Shown here one piece after another: positions 1-6,142 of a stretch of 8,521 nucleotides of DNA. This DNA is from an uncultured Bacteroidales bacterium (GTDB taxonomy: Bacteria; Bacteroidota; Bacteroidia; Bacteroidales; Marinilabiliaceae), in contig CAKUVM010000060.1 of NCBI GenBank assembly GCA_934699135.1, positions 1 through 8,521 on the forward strand, read 5' to 3'. Position numbers and translations under genes: made by a program. The notes beneath the pieces are model-generated. The model was not told where the DNA came from. It did not search any database and saw only the letters and a program-made list of their open reading frames with translations. Each line of letters begins with the position of its first letter. Position 1 is the first letter of the stretch.

Positions 1-25
1 GTTGTGAACCCTGGTTACAATGGCG

Positions 26-694
26 TTACAATTCAATTATGTTGTTTCGTATGCCGAAGCGGATTATGTCCACCGTCGTCTTCAGGTTGAGCTTCTGCAT
101 TATATGGTTTTTGTGGCTTTCCACCGTTCTGACGCTCAGGTATAGCTTGTCGGCAATGTCCTTGTTGCTCAAGTTGCTGCCCCACAGTTTCAAGATCTCA
201 AGCTGTCTGGAGCTTAGCATGTCTATGTCTGGCCCAGTCTTGCGGTTGGCCTGCGCGTCGCTCGCCACCACTCCGTCTACATATTTGTCTACCAAGACGT
301 CGGTTATGGAGCGGCTGAAATATTCAAAGCCGTTGCGTACCGTCATGATGGCCTGGCGCAGCTCTTGCGTCTCCACGTTGGGGGCCAGCACCCCTTTAGC
401 CCCATCTTTGATGGCCTGGGTAACAATCTTAGCCGATGGCTCCATAAGGATGGCGATGCAGCGCAACCGCTCGAACCTCTGTGTGAGCTGCTTGATAAAT
501 TCCAGTGGCTCCGTCTCGTCATGGTGCACGCACACAACGACCACGTTCACCCCGTCAGTCTTGATGTTGCCAACCGCAATGGCCACGTCAATGTTTATCT
601 CCTCTGCCACAAAGTCTTCATCGGCCGAGTCTATCAATTTCGTGAGCGCAGCCATCAGGAGCGGGTGGCTGTCGTATACCCCTACCTTAATCAT
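26..694 (-). CDS. LuxR/NarL-family response regulator with degenerate receiver domain
   Basis: A 222-residue transcription factor with the NarL/FixJ layout. Residues 1-120 resemble a CheY-like receiver, and residues about 158-220 form a LuxR-type helix-turn-helix (LSSRQLEIL, then NKDIADKL, then SVRTVESHKNHIMQKL), which is well preserved and should bind DNA. The receiver is abnormal. At the end of beta-3, where the phosphoacceptor Asp normally sits, the protein reads VVVVCVHHD, with Cys55 at that position (codon TGC at 530-532). Only one residue of the N-terminal acidic pair remains (Asp8-Ser9). The usual beta-4 Thr/Ser aligns with Glu85, and the beta-5 Lys aligns with Pro105. Canonical aspartyl phosphorylation is therefore unlikely, and the protein may act constitutively, through dimerisation or through a ligand. 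No histidine kinase is in the window. It is divergent from guaA. The ATG at 692-694 follows an A-rich stretch without a clear Shine-Dalgarno site, usual for Bacteroidota. The family call is firm; the target genes are unknown. Confidence 0.93.
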   Translation of the reverse strand: MIKVGVYDSHPLLMAALTKLIDSADEDFVAEEINIDVAIAVGNIKTDGVNVVVVCVHHDETEPLEFIKQLTQRFERLRCIAILMEPSAKIVTQAIKDGAKGVLAPNVETQELRQAIMTVRNGFEYFSRSITDVLVDKYVDGVVASDAQANRKTGPDIDMLSSRQLEILKLWGSNLSNKDIADKLYLSVRTVESHKNHIMQKLNLKTTVDIIRFGIRNNIIEL

Positions 695-733
695 TCTCTT
701 TTTTCTCTGTGCGTTCTGTCTGGTTTATCACCC

Positions 734-741
734 CAAATGTA
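734..741 (-). promoter_or_regulatory. Possible promoter -7 element for the response regulator gene
   Basis: On the minus strand these bases read TACATTTG, matching the Bacteroidota -7 consensus TAnnTTTG about 40 nt upstream of the ATG. A convincing -33 TTTG at the usual 19-21 nt distance is not visible. The nearest candidate is TTGG at 767-770, with a spacer of about 25 nt. The position is right, but the support is half of a normal promoter. Confidence 0.4.
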
Positions 742-764
742 GCTAATTTTTAGGTTCTCGCCAC

Positions 765-777
765 CGCCAATTGGGCG
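765..777. promoter_or_regulatory. Small inverted repeat between divergent promoters, candidate operator
   Basis: The arms CGCC (765-768) and GGCG (774-777) flank a 5-nt centre. An alternative register gives the perfect 8-bp palindrome CCAATTGG (767-774). It lies just upstream of the guaA -33 element and upstream of the regulator's -7 element, so a protein bound here could affect both genes. A repeat this short can occur by chance, so this is only a candidate site. Confidence 0.2.
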
Positions 778-782
778 CTATG

Positions 783-814
783 TTTGGCGATGGCCTCTAG
801 TTTCCTTATATTTG
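783..814 (+). promoter_or_regulatory. Bacteroidota-type promoter for guaA
   Basis: TTTG at 783-786 (-33 element) is followed after 20 nt by TATATTTG at 807-814 (-7 element, consensus TAnnTTTG). This predicts transcription starting near 820 and a leader of about 20 nt before the guaA ATG at 841. The leader is too short for a riboswitch. A weak purine-rich AAAGG at 827-831 could help ribosome binding. Confidence 0.7.
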
Positions 815-840
815 CAATGTTTAGATAAAGGTTTTTAATC

Positions 841-2370
841 ATGCAGGAGAAGATAATCATTCTAGACTTCGGCTCTCAGTATACGCAGCTCATTGGCCGC
901 CGCGTGAGGGAGCAGAACGTCTATTGCGAGATACACCCCTACAATAAGTGCCCGGAGCTGGACTCCAATGTCCGCGGCGTCATTTTGTCTGGCAGCCCAT
1001 CGTCTGTGAGGCAAGAGGGCGCCCCTGCGATCGATCTCTCTGGCATCCGCGGCCACGTGCCAGTTTTGGGAATATGCTACGGTGCCCAGTATTTGGTCCA
1101 CTCCAACGGAGGCGAGGTTGAACCCAGCTCCACGAGGGAGTATGGCCGGGCCATCTTGACCGTTGGCGCGCCCGGCTCGCCGCTCTTTGTCGGCGTGTCG
1201 GCTCAAAGCCAGGTGTGGATGTCGCATGGAGATACCATAGTGAAGATGCCCGCGGGTTTCCGTCTGCTGGCGTCTACGGAGACTGTTCCAAACGCGGCGT
1301 TCAAGATTGATGGCGAGGAGACGTATGGAATTCAGTTCCACCCCGAGGTCTATCACTCTGTGGAGGGTTCGAAGATTCTTCACAACTTCGTTGTCGGCAT
1401 CTGTGGTTGCCGCCAAGATTGGACGCCTGTGTCGTTCATAGAGAGCGCGGTTGCCGACATCCGCAAAAAAGTTGGGCAGGATCGCGTCATCCTAGGCTTG
1501 TCGGGTGGCGTTGACTCCACTGTCGCTGCCGTGCTGCTGCATCGTGCGGTGGGCAAGAACCTCACCTGTATCTTTGTTAACAACGGCCTACTCCGTAAGA
1601 ACGAGTTCGACAGCGTCATGACGCAGTACAAAGGCATGGATCTCAATGTCATTGGCGTTGACGCTACCGACAGGTTTATGAAAGACTTGGCGGGCGTGAC
1701 GGAGCCAGAGAAGAAGCGCAAGATCATTGGCGCGGACTTTATAGAGGTGTTCAACGCGGAGGCTATGAAGGTCAAGGACGCGCGTTGGCTTGGCCAGGGT
1801 ACCATTTACCCTGATGTCATTGAGTCAACGTCGGTCAACGGCCCGTCTTGCAAAATCAAGAGCCACCACAATGTGGGTGGCCTGCCAGAGAAGATGAACC
1901 TCAAGCTGGTGGAGCCTCTCCGCCTGCTTTTCAAGGACGAGGTTCGCCGAGTTGGCGCGGCTTTGGATATTGCGCCGGAGCTGCTTGGCCGTCACCCGTT
2001 CCCAGGTCCGGGACTTGGCATCCGCATACTTGGCGATGTCACGCCAGAGAAGGTGAGGGTGCTTCAGGAGGCTGATGATATATTCATCTCCGCCCTCCGC
2101 GCGGAGGGGCTGTATGACAAGGTTTGGCAGGCGGGCGTAATCTTGCTGCCGGTACAGTCTGTCGGTGTCATGGGCGATGAACGCACTTATGAGAACGCGG
2201 TGGCTCTGCGCGCCGTAACCTCGACAGATGGCATGACGGCAGACTGGGTGCACCTGCCGTACGAGTTCCTAGCCAAGGTCTCCAACGACATCATAAACAA
2301 GGTGCGCGGAGTCAACCGCGTGGTTTATGACATCAGCTCCAAGCCACCCGCTACCATTGAATGGGAGTAG
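841..2370 (+). CDS. guaA: GMP synthase (glutamine-hydrolysing)
   Basis: A cytoplasmic enzyme of de novo purine synthesis that converts XMP, ATP and glutamine to GMP. At 509 residues it has the usual bacterial length and both halves. The N-terminal class I glutamine amidotransferase has the nucleophile Cys79 in GICYG and the His167/Glu169 pair in QFHPEV. The ATP pyrophosphatase domain has the PP-loop SGGVDS at 221-226 and the segment GQGTIYPDVIES at about 318-329. The C-terminal dimerisation domain has HPFPGPGLGIR at 385-395 and ends in KPPATIEWE, the characteristic XMP-binding tail. No frameshift or lost key residue is seen. It appears monocistronic, with its own promoter just upstream and a strong terminator just downstream, and it is divergent from the response regulator gene. 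The ATG at 841 places MQEKIIILDFGSQYTQ at the N-terminus as expected for the family. Confidence 0.99.
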   Translation: MQEKIIILDFGSQYTQLIGRRVREQNVYCEIHPYNKCPELDSNVRGVILSGSPSSVRQEGAPAIDLSGIRGHVPVLGICYGAQYLVHSNGGEVEPSSTREYGRAILTVGAPGSPLFVGVSAQSQVWMSHGDTIVKMPAGFRLLASTETVPNAAFKIDGEETYGIQFHPEVYHSVEGSKILHNFVVGICGCRQDWTPVSFIESAVADIRKKVGQDRVILGLSGGVDSTVAAVLLHRAVGKNLTCIFVNNGLLRKNEFDSVMTQYKGMDLNVIGVDATDRFMKDLAGVTEPEKKRKIIGADFIEVFNAEAMKVKDARWLGQGTIYPDVIESTSVNGPSCKIKSHHNVGGLPEKMNLKLVEPLRLLFKDEVRRVGAALDIAPELLGRHPFPGPGLGIRILGDVTPEKVRVLQEADDIFISALRAEGLYDKVWQAGVILLPVQSVGVMGDERTYENAVALRAVTSTDGMTADWVHLPYEFLAKVSNDIINKVRGVNRVVYDISSKPPATIEWE

Positions 2371-2395
2371 GCCTGTGGCCAATTCACAAAGCATC

Positions 2396-2440
2396 GCGGT
2401 GCGCATCGAAATCTTCGGTACGCACCGCTCTTTATTTATT
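2396..2440 (+). terminator. Intrinsic terminator downstream of guaA
   Basis: GCGGTGCG (2396-2403) pairs perfectly with CGCACCGC (2421-2428). Inside this stem, after one C-A mismatch, an A-U, a U-G and the block CGAA (2407-2410)/TTCG (2414-2417) continue the helix to a 3-nt loop. The run TCTTTATTTATT follows (2429-2440), giving the U-rich tail of a rho-independent terminator. It lies between guaA (stop at 2368-2370) and the convergent lipoprotein gene (stop at 2450-2452). On the minus strand the hairpin is not followed by a good T-run, so it is probably efficient mainly for guaA. Confidence 0.88.
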
Positions 2441-2449
2441 GTCGGTCAG

Positions 2450-3616
2450 CTAATTTATCTTTACCCGATAGAGAGTCACCACGGGGTTGTCTCCGTGCCT
2501 CACGCCCTCCAGCTTGTCCTTCTCCCGCTCATTGATCATGTCACCGATAAACCTGAATGTACGGCCACTCTCAGTCTGGTAGGGATGGAAAAGTGCGGCA
2601 TACTTGTCGTTTATTGACGCTACGGGGTCGAATATTGGTGGCATTTGGCAATAATCCGCCACGGGTTGTATGCCGCCAACAGCCTTGCCTGTCCGTGCGT
2701 CATAGAAGAAGCGTGCCGTCATGGCGCGGTCTGTTATGAGTTTGAAAAAAATTCCGCCCATGCAACCTATGGCGTCGCCGCCAAAAAAGTAGGCCCCGCA
2801 TCCAAGGGGCGGAAGACCTTGCCCCACCTTGTGAGATGGGTACTTTATCACGTAGCGCGCGCTTATGTGGTCGTCAATCACGCCGAATATGGTGTCGCAC
2901 AGGCCATGTGTCATAAGCAGACATTCGGCCGACGCAGTTAGATGTCGCGTCTGGTTTGGGCCGGTCGGGATGTAAGGCCTTTGGGCCAGATGCCTTATAA
3001 GGGCGCCCTTGCGGTTCATCACAATGCACTGGCTCCCGCCAACGTTGGGGATGTGATGGTTGGTGTCAATACTGTCGTTGTAGAATATGAGAGTGCTGCC
3101 GGCGCAGCCTATAGAGCTGAATTGCAGAGGCAGGAGGTCAGACCACGTGTGCCGTCCGTCGGCCGTGTAGTGGCTCACCATGCCGCCGGAGCATATCAGC
3201 AATTCGTTCCACAGCCTGTCAAAGGTAAAGTCGTGAGACTCACCCTCCCTTATGGGTATCTTGCGCACGTAGCGTCCCTTGATGTCGAAGATGTAGACAT
3301 ATTTGCTGTCCGATATGTAGATGTGGTCGTCGGTGAGGATGAGGCGGTCCGGTCGGCCTATGAGGTTGTCCGCTCTCGTTTGCAGCGGGATGAAGCTTAT
3401 GTCTTCAACAATGCCCATAAAGTCGAACCCGCTGTTTGAGATGAGAGAGTCGGCCTCAATGCTTACGATTCGCGACATGTCAGGAAACGTCAGGACTGAC
3501 GAGTCCGGCTTCATTCGCGCCATCTGTTCGCCCGTGCATCTCACTTGTGGCCTCCGCTCGTGAGTGCAGCTTGTGATGATGGCGGACAACAGTATGATTG
3601 ATAATAAGTAGCGCAT
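2450..3616 (-). CDS. 6-bladed beta-propeller lipoprotein of unknown function
   Basis: A 388-residue protein with a type II signal peptide. After Met-Arg-Tyr, a hydrophobic stretch ends in ITSC with the lipobox Cys17, so the mature protein should be lipid-anchored. The residues after the Cys (THERR) are not the acidic pattern typical of surface-exported Bacteroidota lipoproteins, so periplasmic or surface placement is open. The rest resembles the Bacteroidales 6-bladed beta-propeller family (BF3164/DUF4934/DUF5128-like): short strand repeats such as YVYIFDIKGRYVRKI near residues 107-121, followed by spaced aromatic and Asp-rich turns. No catalytic motif is apparent. Family members are abundant in Bacteroidales and mostly uncharacterised. 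It follows the M23 gene on the same strand but has its own promoter in the 91-nt gap, so it is probably transcribed separately. The ATG at 3614-3616 is fixed by the signal peptide. Confidence 0.8.
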   Translation of the reverse strand: MRYLLSIILLSAIITSCTHERRPQVRCTGEQMARMKPDSSVLTFPDMSRIVSIEADSLISNSGFDFMGIVEDISFIPLQTRADNLIGRPDRLILTDDHIYISDSKYVYIFDIKGRYVRKIPIREGESHDFTFDRLWNELLICSGGMVSHYTADGRHTWSDLLPLQFSSIGCAGSTLIFYNDSIDTNHHIPNVGGSQCIVMNRKGALIRHLAQRPYIPTGPNQTRHLTASAECLLMTHGLCDTIFGVIDDHISARYVIKYPSHKVGQGLPPLGCGAYFFGGDAIGCMGGIFFKLITDRAMTARFFYDARTGKAVGGIQPVADYCQMPPIFDPVASINDKYAALFHPYQTESGRTFRFIGDMINEREKDKLEGVRHGDNPVVTLYRVKIN

Positions 3617-3653
3617 ATTGTGGCAGCCTACAAGAAAGGTCGTGAAATACGCG

Positions 3654-3684
3654 CAAATATATCAACAAAAATTAATAATGCAAA
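3654..3684 (-). promoter_or_regulatory. Bacteroidota-type promoter for the beta-propeller lipoprotein gene
   Basis: On the minus strand TTTG (3681-3684, -33 element) is followed after 19 nt by TATATTTG (3654-3661, -7 element), a full match to the Bacteroidota housekeeping consensus. The predicted start near 3648 gives a leader of about 30 nt. The surrounding 90 bases are strongly A+T-rich compared with the genes. A perfect 12-bp palindrome (TAAAACGTTTTA, 3692-3703) lies 7 bases upstream of the -33 element and could be a binding site, but it may be chance in AT-rich DNA. Confidence 0.7.
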
Positions 3685-3707
3685 AGTAATATAAAACGTT
3701 TTAGCCT

Positions 3708-5402
3708 TTATAACACCGAAAAGTCCCAATTTAAGCTTCTCTTGTTGCCGCAAGAGTCCTCAACTACGGCGCGAAGCCTGTGCTTTCCCTTTTTTAGTCC
3801 AAGATAGCCGACATTGGCTTTCAGACGGGTCTTTTTGTAATCATATTCAAAGACTTCCCAATGGCCGTCTATCCGCACTTCATAGTTGGCGATGCCGCTT
3901 TTGTCATCGCCAACGCCGATGTATATCCACCCGTCTCGCCTCACGTTGGCAGTCTTGTTCCTTATCCCGACCGACGGGGGCACGGTGTCCACTCCAAGTG
4001 TGTATTGCCCAAACTGCGACACCTTGGCGGTTATCAGTGTCACGCTTCCGCCAAGGTCTTTATGTGTCCGTCCTCCTGCATATTTTATGCCTTTGCCGGC
4101 CTTGCGCCCCACGAAGACTTTGCTTTCTAGTTTTTTCCATTTCTCCGGCACCGCCATGGTGACGCTCATCTCTTTTTGCAACGGGATTCCTGCGTCGCCT
4201 ATTGAGAAAATTGGTAACTCACTGCCATCGCCGTCAGTGCGGTCAATGGCAATGTGGTCGTTGGCATACAGGCTGTTGTGTGGCAGCAGCACGTCCACGC
4301 CGAGCGTGTCTTTTACCCATGTGCGTTGCCAGTCTACAAGGTCGCCGCGTGGGGTGGGGCGGTCGGTAAGCGCCTTGTTTCGTCTGCCGCGCAGCGTAAA
4401 GCGCAAGGTGCTTTTGTTGCCCGCGAAGTCATATACCTCATAGCGCATGTGGCGTGTCTCCCCCTCCTTGACCAAGGTGGGTGTGCGCAGTGTACCGTAG
4501 ATGGGCAGCATGTTTCCGGGGCATACGAAGCTGCGTTGCACAAACCTGTGGTTTAAGACACTCTCTTTGAAGTCAATATGGCTGTTAACGTGCCGGTTTA
4601 GCGCAAATGGGAAATGATCCACGCGCGAGTGATATACGAGGGTGTCGCCGTCATAGAGGTCTATCTGGATTATGCCGCAAGGGCGGCCACCTGGCGCCAG
4701 GTAGTCAGTGCAGTGGATTCCTAACCCTATGGTGCCAACAGCGTCAATTGTTTTGCCGCTCACTTTGGCCAGTGGCATATATCTGTCTGTCTGTCCCCCG
4801 GCCACTTGCGCGTCTGGGCTGACAGCGTACACCTTGATGCCGAAGAGGGTGGGTGGCGTGTTGTCTTGCGCTGTTGAGATGAAGCGTAGCGGGTTGAGGG
4901 GCTCCTCCGTCTTGGTGTCTCTGACCTCGAAGTGGAGGTGCGGGCCGCCAGAGCCCCCCGTGTTGCCCGACAGGGCCACCACCTCGTCTCGCCTGACAGG
5001 GATCTTGCCTTTTTCTGGGAATATCAAGACGTCGAAACTCTCTCTGGCATATTGCTCCCGCCTCACCAGGCTGTCAATTTTAGGGGCGAAGCCGTTGAGG
5101 TGCCCATACACCGTGGTGTGCCCGTCGGGGTGGTCAATGTAAAGAGCGCGCCCGTAGCCATAGGGGCCCACTTTTATGCGGCTAACCCATCCGTCTTCCG
5201 CCGCATGGACGTCAATATCTTCCACCCCGGCCGTGCCCATGTCAAGCCCGGCGTGATAGTGGTTGCCGCGAATCTCGCCAAACGTGCCGCTTATCCTGTA
5301 AGTCGTTTTGAGCGGTGTGGCGTATTGCGGGTCTTGTTGCGCAACGGCGGGTGCTATGTTGGCCAAGGCCAAAGTAACGGCCGCCAAAAGTCTGGTTGTC
5401 AA
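3708..5402 (-). CDS. Secreted M23 family (LytM-type) metallopeptidase
   Basis: A 564-residue predicted peptidoglycan peptidase. A Sec signal peptide (Arg4, hydrophobic core to about residue 17, likely cleavage after AVA at 19-21) sends it to the periplasm. The catalytic domain follows directly at about residues 30-165. It has His50 and Asp54 in HAGLD (HxxxD), His101 in VYGHL, and His155/His157 in GPHLHFEV (HxH), so the zinc ligands and catalytic histidines are all present and it should be active. The remaining roughly 390 residues look like beta-rich, Ig-like segments, probably for positioning or substrate binding. The start is a TTG at 5400-5402. An in-frame TAG at 5409-5411 rules out any longer form, and the first in-frame ATG falls inside the catalytic motif. 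The TTG overlaps the stop of the upstream nucleotidyltransferase gene as TTGA, suggesting translational coupling. Whether it is an endopeptidase for cross-links and which bond it cuts cannot be read from the sequence. Confidence 0.93.
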   Translation of the reverse strand: MTTRLLAAVTLALANIAPAVAQQDPQYATPLKTTYRISGTFGEIRGNHYHAGLDMGTAGVEDIDVHAAEDGWVSRIKVGPYGYGRALYIDHPDGHTTVYGHLNGFAPKIDSLVRREQYARESFDVLIFPEKGKIPVRRDEVVALSGNTGGSGGPHLHFEVRDTKTEEPLNPLRFISTAQDNTPPTLFGIKVYAVSPDAQVAGGQTDRYMPLAKVSGKTIDAVGTIGLGIHCTDYLAPGGRPCGIIQIDLYDGDTLVYHSRVDHFPFALNRHVNSHIDFKESVLNHRFVQRSFVCPGNMLPIYGTLRTPTLVKEGETRHMRYEVYDFAGNKSTLRFTLRGRRNKALTDRPTPRGDLVDWQRTWVKDTLGVDVLLPHNSLYANDHIAIDRTDGDGSELPIFSIGDAGIPLQKEMSVTMAVPEKWKKLESKVFVGRKAGKGIKYAGGRTHKDLGGSVTLITAKVSQFGQYTLGVDTVPPSVGIRNKTANVRRDGWIYIGVGDDKSGIANYEVRIDGHWEVFEYDYKKTRLKANVGYLGLKKGKHRLRAVVEDSCGNKRSLNWDFSVL

Positions 5403-6142
5403 TTTTCTCTATGTTCAGAATTTGAGAGTTCCCTCTCTGCAATGGCCAACTTATCCACGGTCCCCACATCGAACCAGTAGCGACCAGCCGCCACAGGGTG
5501 CCGGCCTATGGCAAAGTCTTGGGCGTGGTCAAGATACGCCTCCATTATGGGTAGCGGGCGAGCCTCACCAAAAGACTTGACGAGCCTCTGCTCCACAACG
5601 TGGAAGCCGTTGAACGCCTCGCGCCATATGGGCGTTGAGGTTGTGGCTATGCGTGTCTTATTGTTTTTCACGTCTTCCCATCCGCATAGCAGGTTGTCGC
5701 TGCCGAAGAGCAGGTGGCGCGTTGAGTGTCGCGGGCTTGTCATGAGCGTGGCGTCCCAACCGTTGCGCTTATGCGCCGCAATGAGGTCGCTTAGTGGCGC
5801 GTTTGAGGCCACGTCGGCATTGCCAATCACAATGGGGCCGCCGTCGGGGAAGAGAGGCAGGGCCTTTATCAGGCCGCCGCCGGTGTCTAGCAGTTGGTTT
5901 CGCTCGTCAGATGTTACAATGGTCGCCCTCCATCGCCATCGGTTGTCGTCAATGAACTCCATCACTTGCTCCGCAAAGTGATGCACGTTCACTACAATGA
6001 AGTCCACGCCCGCCTCCGCCAAGTGGTCTATGGCCCTTTGGAGCAACGGTTTACCACACAACTCAACAAGTGCCTTAGGCTTGGTCTGCGTAAGCGGGGC
6101 TAGGCGCGTGCCCAGCCCCGCGGCGAATATCATCCCGTTCAT
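5399..6142 (-). CDS. MurU-like sugar-1-phosphate nucleotidyltransferase
   Basis: A 247-residue cytoplasmic enzyme of the NTP_transferase (Rossmann-like GT-A) family. The N-terminal signature is FAAGLGTRLAPLTQTKPKA (residues 6-24), with the pattern GxGTRxxPxTxxxPK that binds the nucleotide and activates the phosphate. Further landmarks are DTGGG at 86-90, the metal-binding Asp110 in IGNADV, FNGFHVV at 177-183 and the C-terminal WFDVGTVD at 223-230. Length and motifs resemble Pseudomonas MurU, which converts MurNAc-1-P and UTP to UDP-MurNAc. Mannose-1-phosphate guanylyltransferase-like enzymes share this fold, so the substrate is inferred mainly from the neighbour: the gene upstream encodes an AmgK-like kinase, MurU's usual partner. 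Its ATG overlaps that gene's stop as ATGA (6139-6142), and its own TGA overlaps the TTG start of the M23 gene. The family is certain; the MurU assignment is likely but not proven. Confidence 0.85.
   Translation of the reverse strand: MNGMIFAAGLGTRLAPLTQTKPKALVELCGKPLLQRAIDHLAEAGVDFIVVNVHHFAEQVMEFIDDNRWRWRATIVTSDERNQLLDTGGGLIKALPLFPDGGPIVIGNADVASNAPLSDLIAAHKRNGWDATLMTSPRHSTRHLLFGSDNLLCGWEDVKNNKTRIATTSTPIWREAFNGFHVVEQRLVKSFGEARPLPIMEAYLDHAQDFAIGRHPVAAGRYWFDVGTVDKLAIAERELSNSEHREN

Noticed and set aside
2..20. Imperfect inverted repeat TTGT-AACC / GGTT-ACAA near the window edge, just downstream of the response regulator stop
   Set aside because: A 2-nt centre and a bulged base make a poor hairpin, there is no following T-run on the minus strand that can be seen, and the flanking sequence is cut off by the window.
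39..746. Long plus-strand open frame (235 codons) antisense to the response regulator
   Set aside because: It mirrors the regulator gene in another frame; its translation has no recognisable domain and is rich in Ser/Leu runs typical of antisense frames. The minus-strand protein has a clear receiver and LuxR HTH.
862..1416. Minus-strand open frame (184 codons) inside guaA
   Set aside because: It lies entirely opposite conserved GMP synthase sequence; open antisense frames are expected at this GC content and no protein family is suggested by it.
2942..3439. Plus-strand open frame (165 codons) rich in Val/Ala opposite the propeller lipoprotein
   Set aside because: Its low-complexity composition is typical of a complementary-strand shadow, and no promoter or ribosome site precedes it. 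The minus-strand gene has a signal peptide, lipobox and promoter.
3692..3703. 12-bp palindrome TAAAACGTTTTA as a terminator of the M23 operon
   Set aside because: It has no loop and no GC-rich stem, so it cannot form a useful RNA hairpin; at most it is a protein-binding site. No convincing terminator was found after the M23 stop.
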